Source of the DNA: Ancalomicrobiaceae bacterium
Lineage (GTDB): Bacteria > Pseudomonadota > Alphaproteobacteria > Rhizobiales > Ancalomicrobiaceae
NCBI GenBank assembly: GCA_031291575.1
Contig: JARLIT010000158.1
Span: 1 to 35,580, forward strand
Length of the DNA stretch: 35,580 nt
Reading direction: 5' to 3'
Shown in pieces: positions 26,736-35,247 of this stretch (position 1 is the stretch's first letter; each line of letters begins with the position of its first letter). A model generated the notes under the pieces. That model did not search any database. It was not told where the DNA came from and saw nothing but the letters and a program-made list of their open reading frames with translations. A program made the translations under genes and the position numbers.

Positions 26736-27779
26736 CTAGTCCTTCGCCGCCAGGGCGGGCGCGGCCGCCTCGCCGTTGGCCTCCAGGAGATCGAGGATCG
26801 CCGATGCCGTCACCTCGTCGGTGATGAGCGTCGTCGGCTTGAGCATCCTCGACGCGCCGATGATCGCCTCGACCTTGTCGAGCCCGCCCGACGACAGCAC
26901 GCGGATCGGCGCGGCGGCAAGTTGGCGCCGATCGACGCCCATCACGCGCGCGTCGATCGGATGCGCGATCGGCCGGCCCTCGATGTCGAAGTAGCGATAG
27001 AGCACATCGCCGACGGCGCCCTTGGCGATCAGCGAGCCCCGCTCCTCCTCGCTGACGTAGCCGAAGCGATACGAGGTGCTCGTCTCCTTCACCGAACCGA
27101 TCGAAGCCACGATCGCATCGAGCTGTTCCGCCATGTCGAGGATTGGACCGATGCCGCATCGCTCGACCAGCGCCTTGCGCGTCTCGGCCGAATCGACCAG
27201 CGCCGGCGCCGCAATCAGGTAGCAGTCGGCATGGAAGGTCCGGGCGAAGCGCCAGGCGAACTCGGCCGGATTGTACTGCTTGACGAAGGCGATGCCGCCC
27301 AACAGCGATACCACGTCGAGGCCCGGCATCGGCCGGTCGTCGAGGAGATCCAGCGCCCGCATCAGCGTGCGTCCCCAACCGACGCCAATGCGCATGCCTG
27401 GGCGGATGATGTCGGCAAGCACCTGGCCGGTGGCGGCGCCGACGACGGCAATCGGGTCGGACTCGGGGCCGGCCATCGGCGCAATCACCACCTCGCCGAT
27501 GCCGAGCGCCCGTTCGAGCCCGAACTCGAGCCTGGGCAGGTCGGCGACGTCGCGGGCAAGCGAGATCTTCACTTCGTTCAAGGCGCGCGCATCCGCCAGC
27601 AGCCGAACCACGGTCACCCGGCCGATGCCGAGCGCATCGGCAATGGCGCTCTGCGTCATGTCCTCGACGTAGTACATCCAGGCGGCTCTGAGCCGCAGCC
27701 GCGAAGAGCGTCGACCCGTCCCGCGTTCGACGTCGCCCCCGGCGGTCGCGCCTTTGTCCGTTCCATGGCGTCCGTTCAT
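26736..27779 (-). CDS. SorC/DeoR-type sugar-binding transcriptional regulator
   Basis: DNA-binding regulator of 347 residues with an N-terminal helix-turn-helix (MTQSAIADALGIGRVTVVRLL, about residues 41-62) and a large C-terminal sugar-phosphate-sensing domain (GVGWGRTLMRAL, SLLGGIA, IASIGS-like VASIGSVKETST, and GDVLYRYFDIEG). Such proteins usually control a nearby sugar uptake or catabolism operon, but none is present: the next genes are arfB and, divergently, ntrY. The ATG at 27779 is chosen for its GGAG site 8 bases upstream; an earlier in-frame ATG would add 18 residues of no clear domain. The first 30 residues are low in complexity. It may regulate itself through the palindromes in the upstream gap. 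Confidence 0.9.
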   Translation of the reverse strand: MNGRHGTDKGATAGGDVERGTGRRSSRLRLRAAWMYYVEDMTQSAIADALGIGRVTVVRLLADARALNEVKISLARDVADLPRLEFGLERALGIGEVVIAPMAGPESDPIAVVGAATGQVLADIIRPGMRIGVGWGRTLMRALDLLDDRPMPGLDVVSLLGGIAFVKQYNPAEFAWRFARTFHADCYLIAAPALVDSAETRKALVERCGIGPILDMAEQLDAIVASIGSVKETSTSYRFGYVSEEERGSLIAKGAVGDVLYRYFDIEGRPIAHPIDARVMGVDRRQLAAAPIRVLSSGGLDKVEAIIGASRMLKPTTLITDEVTASAILDLLEANGEAAAPALAAKD

Positions 27780-28186
27780 CGTGTGTCTCCGCCGAAAGGC
27801 TTGCAGCAGGTGGGTGGCGGGCTGCCGTGCCACTTCAATTAGAGGAATTCCGGCGATCTGCCGAGGTTTCTGTTGAGAACGTTGGCATTTGTCCGGCGAT
27901 GGACTATCAGCCCTGTGCCAAACTGGTCACAGTGCCGCAAATTTGCAACAATTACTGCTGACGATGCGGCGGCGGGGTGGAACATCCGGCCAGCGCCGAC
28001 GCGAACCGGGGCTGCACCGTAACACTTCGGCCACATGGTCTTGGGGGGCTGGACAGCCGTTTCCGGGAGGGCCTTTCGTACGAGGCTCCGAGCCGAGCCC
28101 GTCCGGCATCCGCCAGAGCCGGACATCAGAGTGGAAACGGGTCGCCCAGGCGGCCGCCAACGAGCCGAAGGTAAGCCGGAAAGCGC
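27780..28186. other. Divergent region between the SorC-type regulator and ntrY
   Basis: About 400 bases with no supported gene. It holds two symmetric sequences: TGTGCCAAACTGGTCACA (27915-27932), an imperfect palindrome, and GCAAATTTGC (27938-27947), a perfect 10-bp palindrome. They lie 136-168 bases before the SorC-type start and could be its operator, or belong to ntrY regulation. In many relatives ntrB and ntrC would precede ntrY here. Confidence 0.45.
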
Positions 28187-30493
28187 ATGAATTCCGATCC
28201 GCCGATCCTGACCATCCCCAAGCATGTCACCGCTCCCCTCGGTGCCGCCGGCCGCAAGGTCCGCGCCGCAGGTTTTGTCACCGTGGTGATCGCGCTGACG
28301 ACGGTGATCGCCTCCTTCCTGATCCTGACCGATTCGACGCCGATCACACCGACCACGCAGGTCGTCTCGGCGGCGCTGCTGGTCAACGCCGTTCTGTTGT
28401 TTTTTCTGGCTGGGCTGATCGCGTGGGAAGCGTTTGGACTGTTCGTCGCCTGGAAGAGCGGCCGAGCCGCCGCCCGCCTGCACTGGCAGATCATCGCCCT
28501 GTTTTCGATCATCGCCACCGCGCCGGCGATCCTCCTCGCCATCATGGCATGGGTGACGCTCGATCGCGGCCTCGATCGCTGGTTCGAGACGCGCACTCGC
28601 ACGATTGTGGAGAATTCAGCCAACGTCGGCAACGCCTATCTGCTCGAACACACGCGGGCGCTCAGGGGCGACGCCATCGCCATGGCGACCGACATCGACC
28701 GAGCCGAGCCGATCTACGACAGTGAACCGTCGCGCTTCGATGCCATCTTCCAGAGCCAAGCTGCGCTCCGGGCGATCCCGGCGGCCTTCCTCATCAAGCG
28801 CGACGGCACGGTCGTCACCCGCGTTTTGCTCGACGAGACCTGGAGCGATCTGAAGATGCCGCCGGAGGCCGCGATGGCCACGGCGGAGGGGGGCGAGCCG
28901 GTGGTCATCTCGCCGGGTGCGGCCAGTCAGGTCGGCGCGGTGATGAAGCTGAAGGAGTACGACGACCTCTATCTCTATGTCGCCCGGCCCCTGGCGCTCG
29001 ACACGCTCAACCAGGTCCGACTGGCGCAAGAGGCCGCCGACGACTATCGCCAGCTCGAACAGTCGCGGACAGGCGCGCAGCTGGCCTTCGGCATCATCTT
29101 CATCGGCGTCGCTTTCATTCTCCTGCTTGCCGCCGTCTGGCTCGGCATCGGCTTCGCCAACCGCCTCGTCGCCCCGATCCGCCGGCTGATCCTCGCCGCC
29201 GACTACGTGTCGAAAGGCAATCTCTCGGTGCAGGTGCCGGTCCGGCCCAAGGAGGGCGACCTCGCCCATCTCGGCGCCACCTTCAACACCATGACGACGG
29301 AACTGCGCTCGCAACGTGCCGAACTGGTCAAGGCCAACGATCAGCTCGACCGGCGGCGGCGCTTCACCGAGGCGGTGCTCGCCGGGGTCACGGCGAGCGT
29401 CATCGGCGTCGACGCCGACGACCGGCTGACACTGTTGAACCGCTCGGCCCAGGCGCTCCTCGACATTGATGAGAAGGATGCGCTCGGCCGATCGATCGCC
29501 GAAGTGGTCCCCGAGGTCGTCCCGCTCCTCGCCGAGGCCCGTGCAACCGAGGCATCCGACAAACGGCAATGGCAGATCGCGGTCAGGCGCGCCGGCATGG
29601 AATATACGGTCGCGGTGCGCATCACCAACGAGTCGGATGAAGACAGAGACGGCGCCGGCGGTCTGGTCGTCACCCTAGACGACATCACCGACCTCGTCAC
29701 CGCTCAGCGCTCCTCGGCCTGGGCCGACATCGCCCGGCGCATCGCCCACGAAATCAAGAACCCGCTGACCCCGATCCAATTGTCGGCGGAACGCATCCGC
29801 CGCCGCTATTCGAAATATGTCACCGACGATCACCAAGTGTTCGATCAGTGCGTCGATACGATCATCCGCCAAGTCGGCGACATCGAACGGATGGTCAACG
29901 AATTCTCCTCGTTTGCCCGCATGCCGAAACCACAAATGGATCCGGGCAACATCGCCGATGCGTTGAAGGAGGCGGTGTTCCTGCAGGGCGTCGGCCACCC
30001 GGACACGGAATTCGTCGTCGATTTGGCCGACGAGCCGCTGATCGGGCGCTACGACCAGCGCCTCCTCTCGCAAGCCTTCACCAACGTCATCAAGAACGCC
30101 GCGGAGGCGATCGAGGCAGTCCCGGACGCGATCCGCGGCAAGGGACTGGTCGAGGTGAAGGCACGGCGCGACGGGCGCACCATCGTCATCGACGTCGTCG
30201 ACAATGGCATCGGGCTGCCGTCGGAAAACCGCCATCGGTTGCTGGAACCCTATGTGACGACGCGCGAAAAGGGCACCGGCCTGGGTCTCGCCATCGTGCG
30301 CAAGATCATGGAGGACCACGGTGGCCGCATCGAACTGCTGGATTCGCCGGTGGTGGCGAGCGGCGGGCGCGGCGCCCTGATGCGACTCACCCTGCCGGCT
30401 GCCGACGAGCGCGCCGAAGGCGAAGGCCCACATGCTGCCACAAGTCGGACGCCGATCGCCGAGGCGCCGCCCGAGGCGACCGCCCCCGCCTGA
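28187..30493 (+). CDS. ntrY: Nitrogen-regulation sensor histidine kinase NtrY
   Basis: Membrane sensor kinase of 768 residues that phosphorylates NtrX. Three membrane helices near the N-terminus (about 28-48, 62-85, 101-123) and a fourth at about 299-323 enclose a periplasmic domain (about 124-298). HAMP (about 324-376) and PAS (about 390-505) domains follow. The phosphorylated His521 lies in ARRIAHEIKNPLTPIQLSAE, the N box in NVIKNAAEAIE (Asn637), and the ATP lid motifs are DNGIG (672-676) and GTGLGL (696-701), so the kinase is complete. The alanine/proline-rich C-terminus is probably disordered. The start has GGAAAG close upstream. ntrX follows after 61 bases. NtrYX responds to nitrogen and redox conditions in relatives; the signal here is unknown. 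Confidence 0.95.
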   Translation: MNSDPPILTIPKHVTAPLGAAGRKVRAAGFVTVVIALTTVIASFLILTDSTPITPTTQVVSAALLVNAVLLFFLAGLIAWEAFGLFVAWKSGRAAARLHWQIIALFSIIATAPAILLAIMAWVTLDRGLDRWFETRTRTIVENSANVGNAYLLEHTRALRGDAIAMATDIDRAEPIYDSEPSRFDAIFQSQAALRAIPAAFLIKRDGTVVTRVLLDETWSDLKMPPEAAMATAEGGEPVVISPGAASQVGAVMKLKEYDDLYLYVARPLALDTLNQVRLAQEAADDYRQLEQSRTGAQLAFGIIFIGVAFILLLAAVWLGIGFANRLVAPIRRLILAADYVSKGNLSVQVPVRPKEGDLAHLGATFNTMTTELRSQRAELVKANDQLDRRRRFTEAVLAGVTASVIGVDADDRLTLLNRSAQALLDIDEKDALGRSIAEVVPEVVPLLAEARATEASDKRQWQIAVRRAGMEYTVAVRITNESDEDRDGAGGLVVTLDDITDLVTAQRSSAWADIARRIAHEIKNPLTPIQLSAERIRRRYSKYVTDDHQVFDQCVDTIIRQVGDIERMVNEFSSFARMPKPQMDPGNIADALKEAVFLQGVGHPDTEFVVDLADEPLIGRYDQRLLSQAFTNVIKNAAEAIEAVPDAIRGKGLVEVKARRDGRTIVIDVVDNGIGLPSENRHRLLEPYVTTREKGTGLGLAIVRKIMEDHGGRIELLDSPVVASGGRGALMRLTLPAADERAEGEGPHAATSRTPIAEAPPEATAPA

Positions 30494-30554
30494 CCCGAGG
30501 CCCTCCTACCCCCGCCGATCTGATTTTTGAATTCAAAGACGAAGCAGAAAAACC

Positions 30555-31922
30555 ATGGCATCGGACATTCTCATAGTCGACGACGAGAGCGATATCCGCG
30601 AACTGGTGGCCGGCATCCTCGACGACGAGGGGCACGGGACGAGGACAGCCGCCAATAGTGACGACTGCCTGGCGGCAATCGAAAAGCGGCGGCCTTCGCT
30701 GATCTTCCTCGACATCTGGCTGCAGGGCAGCCGGCTCGACGGGCTCGCTCTTCTCGACGCGATCAAGGCGCAACACCCCGATCTTCCGGTCGTCATGATC
30801 TCCGGCCACGGCAACGTCGAGACCGCCGTTTCGGCGATCAAGCGCGGCGCCTATGACTACATCGAGAAGCCGTTCAAGTCCGACCGGCTGCTGCTCGTCG
30901 CCGATCGCGCGCTCGAGGCTTCGAAACTGAAGCGCGAGGTGAAGGAACTGCGCGAGAAGTCGGGCGATGCCTCCGACCTCCTCGGCACCTCGCCGGGCAT
31001 GAACCAGCTCAGGAACCAGATCGAACGGGTCGCGCCCACCAACAGCCGCGTGATGATCGCGGGTCCTTCCGGCGCCGGCAAGGAGCTGGCGGCGCGCATG
31101 CTGCATCAGCTATCCGCCCGCGCCAACGGGCCGTTTGTCGTCATCAATGCCGCCACGATCACGCCCGACGCCATGGAAGTCGAGCTGTTCGGCACCGAAC
31201 ACGGCATGTCGCTCAGCCGCAAGGTCGGCGCGCTCGAGGAGGCGCATGGCGGCACGCTCTATCTCGACGAGGTCGCCGACATGCCGCGCGAGACGCAGGG
31301 CAAGATCCTGCGCGTGCTGGTCGACCAGACCTTCACCCGCGTCGGCGGCGCCACCCGGGTGCATGTCGACGTGCGCGTCGTGTCGTCGACCGCACGCGAC
31401 CTGCCGCGCGAAATCCAGGACGGGCGCTTCCGCGAGGACCTGTTCCATCGCCTCGCCGTGGTGCCGATCCGCGTGCCCTCACTCGCCGAGCGGCGCGAGG
31501 ACATCCCATTCCTCGTCGGCCACTTCATGGAGCAGATCAGCCGATCGACCGGGCTGCCGACCCGCAAGATCGGCGACGACGCCATGGCGGTGTTGCAGGC
31601 ACACGACTGGCCCGGCAACATCCGCCAACTCAGGAACAACGTCGAGCGGCTGATGATCCTGACGCGGGGCGATCCGGAAGCGGTGATCACGGCCGACCTG
31701 CTGCCGGCCGAAGTCGGCGCCATGTTGCCGTCGCTGCCGACGGGCACTGGCGGCGAACATCTGATGTCGTTACCGCTCAGGGACGCACGCGAGATTTTCG
31801 AGCGCGAGTACCTGATGGCGCAGATCAACCGCTTCGGCGGCAACATCTCGCGCACCGCCGAGTTCGTCGGCATGGAGCGCTCCGCCCTGCACCGCAAGCT
31901 GAAATCCCTCGGCGTCGGCTGA
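30555..31922 (+). CDS. ntrX: Response regulator NtrX (AAA+ type)
   Basis: Partner of NtrY, 455 residues. The receiver domain (1-120) has the acid pocket DDE, Asp53 (LIFLDIWLQG) and Lys105. The AAA+ domain (about 142-370) has Walker A AGPSGAGKE (Lys176) and Walker B GTLYLDE (Asp238). The loop where bacterial enhancer-binding proteins carry GAFTGA, needed to contact sigma-54, reads FGTEHGMSLSRKVGALEEA, so that motif is missing. Classical sigma-54 activation is therefore unlikely; it may act with sigma-70 or as a repressor. The Fis-type helix-turn-helix NISRTAEFVGMERSALHRKL lies at the C-terminus. The ribosome site is weak. dat-like and hfq genes follow on the same strand. Confidence 0.95.
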   Translation: MASDILIVDDESDIRELVAGILDDEGHGTRTAANSDDCLAAIEKRRPSLIFLDIWLQGSRLDGLALLDAIKAQHPDLPVVMISGHGNVETAVSAIKRGAYDYIEKPFKSDRLLLVADRALEASKLKREVKELREKSGDASDLLGTSPGMNQLRNQIERVAPTNSRVMIAGPSGAGKELAARMLHQLSARANGPFVVINAATITPDAMEVELFGTEHGMSLSRKVGALEEAHGGTLYLDEVADMPRETQGKILRVLVDQTFTRVGGATRVHVDVRVVSSTARDLPREIQDGRFREDLFHRLAVVPIRVPSLAERREDIPFLVGHFMEQISRSTGLPTRKIGDDAMAVLQAHDWPGNIRQLRNNVERLMILTRGDPEAVITADLLPAEVGAMLPSLPTGTGGEHLMSLPLRDAREIFEREYLMAQINRFGGNISRTAEFVGMERSALHRKLKSLGVG

Positions 31923-32050
31923 CACGCCGGCTCCCCTCTGCCCCGCCGACGCCGATCCAGTGCGACATACGCCGGACCGGGGCGCCTACTTCCCGCATCC
32001 CGTCTCGGCGCCGCCAACTCCGGCGCCTCCCACAATCTGGACGTCTCCTA

Positions 32051-32959
32051 ATGGCAAATCCCCTTTCGCCCGGCCGCACCAAAGCGCCCAACGGCCGCAT
32101 CGCCTATGTCAATGGCCGCTATCTCCCGCATGCCCACGCCTTCGTCCACATCGAGGATCGCGGCTACCAGTTCGCCGATGCCGTCTACGAGGCCTGCGAA
32201 GTGCGCGACGGCGCCATCATCGATTTGACGCGCCACCTCGACCGGCTCGACCGCTCGCTCGACGCCCTTCAGATGTTGCGCCCGATGAGCCGGCCGGCGC
32301 TCGCCTTCGTCATCCGCGAAGTGGTCGGGCGCAACCTCGTCTCCTACGGCTCGGTCTACCTGCAGGTCGGGCGCGGCGTCGCCCGGCGAGATCACCCCTT
32401 CCCAGCGACGCCCTTGCCGCCCAGCCTCGTCATCACCGCCAAGCATGGCGATCGGGCGAAGGCCGAAACGCAGGCCAATGCCGGCATCGGCGTCATCACG
32501 CTGCCCGACAACCGCTGGGGCCGGGTCGACATCAAGACGGTCGGCCTGCTGCCCAACGTGCTGGCCAAGCAGGCGGCGCGCGAGGCCGGCGCGCGCGAGG
32601 CGTGGTTCATCGATGCGGACGGCTATGTCACCGAGGGCGGTTCGTCGAACGCCTGGATCGTCACGGCCGAAGGCGTTCTCGTCACCCGCCAGGCGAGCAC
32701 GGCCATCCTCTCGGGCATCACCCGGGCGGGCGTGCTTGACGTCGCCGAAGCCGCCGGGCTCAAGGTGGAGCTGCGCCGCTTCACCGTCGCCGAAGCCAAG
32801 TCGGCGCGCGAAGCCTTCGTTACCTCCGCCTCCCAGATCGTCCTGCCGGTGGTGATGATCGACGGCGACCCGGTCGCCAATGGCCACCCCGGCACGATCG
32901 CGCTCAATCTTCGCCGCCGGTTCCACGACGTCGCCGAGGCCACACCTGCGACTAAATAA
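32051..32959 (+). CDS. D-amino-acid transaminase-like PLP enzyme (class IV)
   Basis: Fold-type IV PLP aminotransferase of 302 residues, best matching D-alanine/D-amino-acid transaminases, which interconvert D-amino acids and 2-oxoacids (supplying D-Glu or D-Ala for cell wall). The PLP lysine is Lys162 in GRVDIKTVGLLPNVLAKQ, and Glu195 in YVTEGGSSNAW contacts the pyridine nitrogen. HIEDRGYQFADAVYE near the N-terminus is the family block at the active-site entrance. A branched-chain aminotransferase or aminodeoxychorismate lyase is less likely from these motifs. It has no obvious ribosome site before its ATG. It lies between ntrX and hfq, a place often held by this gene in Hyphomicrobiales. Confidence 0.88.
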   Translation: MANPLSPGRTKAPNGRIAYVNGRYLPHAHAFVHIEDRGYQFADAVYEACEVRDGAIIDLTRHLDRLDRSLDALQMLRPMSRPALAFVIREVVGRNLVSYGSVYLQVGRGVARRDHPFPATPLPPSLVITAKHGDRAKAETQANAGIGVITLPDNRWGRVDIKTVGLLPNVLAKQAAREAGAREAWFIDADGYVTEGGSSNAWIVTAEGVLVTRQASTAILSGITRAGVLDVAEAAGLKVELRRFTVAEAKSAREAFVTSASQIVLPVVMIDGDPVANGHPGTIALNLRRRFHDVAEATPATK

Positions 32960-33331
32960 GGCATGTTGTGGAAATCGGCGTTTGGCCTCGGCCGCAAATC
33001 GTGCTTGATTATGGGATAGTAGGGTCGGCGCTTCGCGTCACGGGGAGCCGTGTTTGCGTTTGTTCAGCGGCAGGGCTCGCCAAGGGGCTCAGTCGGGAGC
33101 GGAATCGGGGCGTCGCGGGCGGCGGAGCACCGAAGCAGCGGAGTACAGAGATCTCGGGCATCAACTGATCGTCGGATCGGTGTTTCGGCGAAGGAAATGC
33201 TCAAGACACAATGATTTCGCGAGTTGCGCACGGATCAATCCGATCCGGATGAACTATACTCCAGGACACCGCCGGGCGACGGACAAGCCGCTCGGCCAAT
33301 AAGTCCATTCAATGAAAAGGTCTTCAATAAG
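32960..33331 (+). other. Intergenic region upstream of hfq
   Basis: About 370 bases without a supported gene, probably carrying the hfq promoter and leader. TATACT at 33255-33260 is a good -10 candidate about 75 bases before the start, but no fair -35 sits at the right distance. An inverted repeat, CGGAT (33231-33235) with ATCCG (33243-33247), lies just before it. Confidence 0.4.
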
Positions 33332-33577
33332 ATGGCGGATCGCGCTCAAAACCTTCAGGACACGTTCCTCAACTACGTTCGCAAGAACAAGACGCCCCTG
33401 ACGATATTTCTTGTGAACGGTGTCAAGCTTCAGGGCGTCGTGACTTGGTTCGACAACTTCTGCGTCTTGCTGCGGCGCGACGGGCACTCCCAGCTCGTCT
33501 ATAAGCACGCTATTTCGACGATCATGCCTGGATCGCCGCTGCAGCTGTTCGAACCCACTGACGAGGCAGGTGTCTGA
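33332..33577 (+). CDS. hfq: RNA chaperone Hfq
   Basis: Sm-like protein of 81 residues that forms hexamers and helps small RNAs pair with mRNAs. The Sm1 motif is [21 protein letters not shown] and the Sm2 motif [17 protein letters not shown] holds the conserved KH pair of the proximal RNA-binding face, and NLQDTFLN is the N-terminal helix. The ATG at 33332 is the family start; the frame is open further upstream but without similarity. AAGG lies about 12 bases before it. The TGA stop is followed directly by the in-frame TTG of hflX. The hfq-hflX pair is conserved across proteobacteria. Confidence 0.97.
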   Translation: MADRAQNLQDTFLNYVRKNKTPLTIFLVNGVKLQGVVTWFDNFCVLLRRDGHSQLVYKHAISTIMPGSPLQLFEPTDEAGV

Positions 33578-34981
33578 TTGCAATCGCTCGATAGCGGCGA
33601 CATAGAGGCCCGCGGGCCGCGCGGGCCGATTGACCGCAAGGCCGGGCCGACGCGCACCATCGTGGTGGTGCCGTTCCGGTCTAGCGACAAAGCGGAAGAA
33701 CGCCGCAGCGACTCATCGGACGAAGCACGGGTTCGCCGGTCACTGGAGGCACGGCGCGAGGAGGCTGTCGGTCTGGCGCGCGCCATCGACCTTGAGGTGA
33801 TCGACTGCATTTCGGTCAAGCTGGCCACTCTGCGCCCGGCCACCCTTATCGGCACCGGCAAGATCGACGAGATCAAGGTGCTAATCCTGGCCGGCGAGGT
33901 CGAACTCGTCATTGTCGATCACGCCCTGACCCCGGTGCAGCAGCGCAATCTCGAACGCGCCTGGAACGCCAAGGTGCTCGACCGCACCGGGCTGATCCTG
34001 GAGATCTTCGGTGAACGCGCCCGCACCAAGGAAGGCCGGCTGCAGGTCGAGCTGGCACATCTGAACTACCAGAAGAGCCGGCTGGTGCGCTCCTGGACCC
34101 ATCTGGAACGCCAGCGCGGCGGCTTCGGCTTCCTCGGCGGCCCGGGCGAAACGCAGATCGAAGCCGATCGGCGGCAATTGCAGGAGCGCATCGCCCACCT
34201 GGAGGCCGACCTCGACCAGGTGCGGCGCACGCGCGAATTGCACCGCAAGAACCGCCGAAAGGTGCCGCATCCGATCGTCGCGCTGGTTGGCTACACCAAT
34301 GCCGGCAAGTCGACGCTGTTCAATCTGTTGACCCGTGCCGAGGTGGTTGCAAAGGACCTCTTGTTCGCCACGCTCGATCCGACGCTGCGCCGCGTCATGC
34401 TGCCGCATGGTGGCGAGGCGATCCTGTCGGACACCGTCGGCTTCGTCTCCGACCTGCCCACCCACCTCGTTGCCGCCTTCCGGGCGACGCTCGAAGAGGT
34501 GATCGAGGCGGATCTCATCCTGCATGTGCGCGACATGGCCCATGAAGACGCGGCGGCGCAGGCCGACGACGTTACCGACGTGCTGCGCGTTCTTGGCCTC
34601 GATGCCAAGGACCCCGAGCGCTTCATCGAGGTGTGGAACAAGATCGACAAGCTGGACGAACCGGCACGCGAACACATGCTCGCCGACGGCGGCCACGGCG
34701 CCGGTAAGGGACCCGCCAGCGTGCCGGTCTCGGCGCTGACCGGGGAAGGCGTCGATCGGCTGATGACCCTCATCGAGGACCGTCTCAACCGCGACCGGAT
34801 GCGATTCCGTCTCTCCGTGCCGGCGGCGGAAGGTGCGCTTCTCGCCTGGATCTACCGTTCGACCGAAGTGCTCTCCCGCAACGACCGCGAGGCGAGTGTC
34901 GATCTCGAGTTGCGCGTGCCGCCGAAGGCGCTGGACCTGTTTCGCTCAAGAGCGGGCAAGTATATCCGGCAGGCGGGATAG
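33578..34981 (+). CDS. hflX: GTPase HflX
   Basis: Ribosome-binding GTPase of 467 residues that splits or rescues stalled 70S ribosomes in other bacteria. The N-terminal HflX domain (about 25-225) ends in a coiled coil with RGGFGFLGGPGETQIEADRR, the family signature. The G domain has G1 GYTNAGKST (238-246), G3 DTVGF and G4 NKID. The only start that keeps the N-terminal domain whole is TTG at 33578, directly after the hfq TGA and in the same frame; GAGGCAGG lies 7-15 bases upstream. It must be translated by coupling to hfq. It ends before a cluster of strong palindromic repeats facing mazG. Confidence 0.94.
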   Translation: MQSLDSGDIEARGPRGPIDRKAGPTRTIVVVPFRSSDKAEERRSDSSDEARVRRSLEARREEAVGLARAIDLEVIDCISVKLATLRPATLIGTGKIDEIKVLILAGEVELVIVDHALTPVQQRNLERAWNAKVLDRTGLILEIFGERARTKEGRLQVELAHLNYQKSRLVRSWTHLERQRGGFGFLGGPGETQIEADRRQLQERIAHLEADLDQVRRTRELHRKNRRKVPHPIVALVGYTNAGKSTLFNLLTRAEVVAKDLLFATLDPTLRRVMLPHGGEAILSDTVGFVSDLPTHLVAAFRATLEEVIEADLILHVRDMAHEDAAAQADDVTDVLRVLGLDAKDPERFIEVWNKIDKLDEPAREHMLADGGHGAGKGPASVPVSALTGEGVDRLMTLIEDRLNRDRMRFRLSVPAAEGALLAWIYRSTEVLSRNDREASVDLELRVPPKALDLFRSRAGKYIRQAG

Positions 34982-35027
34982 GACGTCAGACGTTCCTCTG
35001 CCACGCGGGTGTTTTCTGCTTCCATTT

Positions 35028-35103
35028 CGTCATTGCGAGCGAAGCGAAGCAATCCAGGGTCTTCTTGAGGCTTCTGGATTGCTTCGCTTCGCTCGCAATG
35101 ACG
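35028..35103. repeat. 30-bp perfect inverted repeat after hflX
   Basis: The left arm (35028-35057) and right arm (35074-35103) are exact reverse complements over 30 bases, with a 16-base loop. The arms begin CGTCATTGCGAGCGAAGCGA, a sequence style found as dispersed palindromic repeats in many proteobacterial genomes. It probably forms a very stable RNA hairpin that ends or protects the hflX mRNA, and is likely present in other copies in the genome. Confidence 0.85.
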
Positions 35104-35140
35104 GCGACGGGTCGATTCGAGATCAGAGCTGCCTCGGCCC

Positions 35141-35182
35141 TAGAGCGCCGTGCGTCCAATCGGACGCACATAAGGCGCTCTA
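35141..35182. repeat. Palindromic repeat with nested stems
   Basis: Outer stem TAGAGCGCC (35141-35149) with GGCGCTCTA (35174-35182), inner stem TGCGTCC (35151-35157) with GGACGCA (35162-35168). This TAGAGC-ended palindrome is a common intergenic repeat type in Hyphomicrobiales. Confidence 0.75.
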
Positions 35183-35192
35183 TCTCTTTGAA

Positions 35193-35247
35193 TCTAGAGC
35201 ATCCTGCCTGCGTCAGCCGATTCCGGCTGATCGCAGGATGCTCTAGA
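35193..35247. repeat. Palindromic repeat overlapping the mazG stop
   Basis: Outer stem TCTAGAGCATCCTGC (35193-35207) with GCAGGATGCTCTAGA (35233-35247), 15 bp perfect; inner stem TCAGCCG (35213-35219) with CGGCTGA (35224-35230). It shares the TAGAGC ends of the preceding repeat. The mazG stop codon (35243-35245) lies inside the right arm, so the hairpin sits at the very end of that gene and may terminate it. Confidence 0.75.

Noticed and set aside
26209-27378. A long minus-strand frame overlapping arfB and the SorC-type gene
   Set aside because: It is out of frame with both recognised genes and has the arginine-rich look of a shadow frame.
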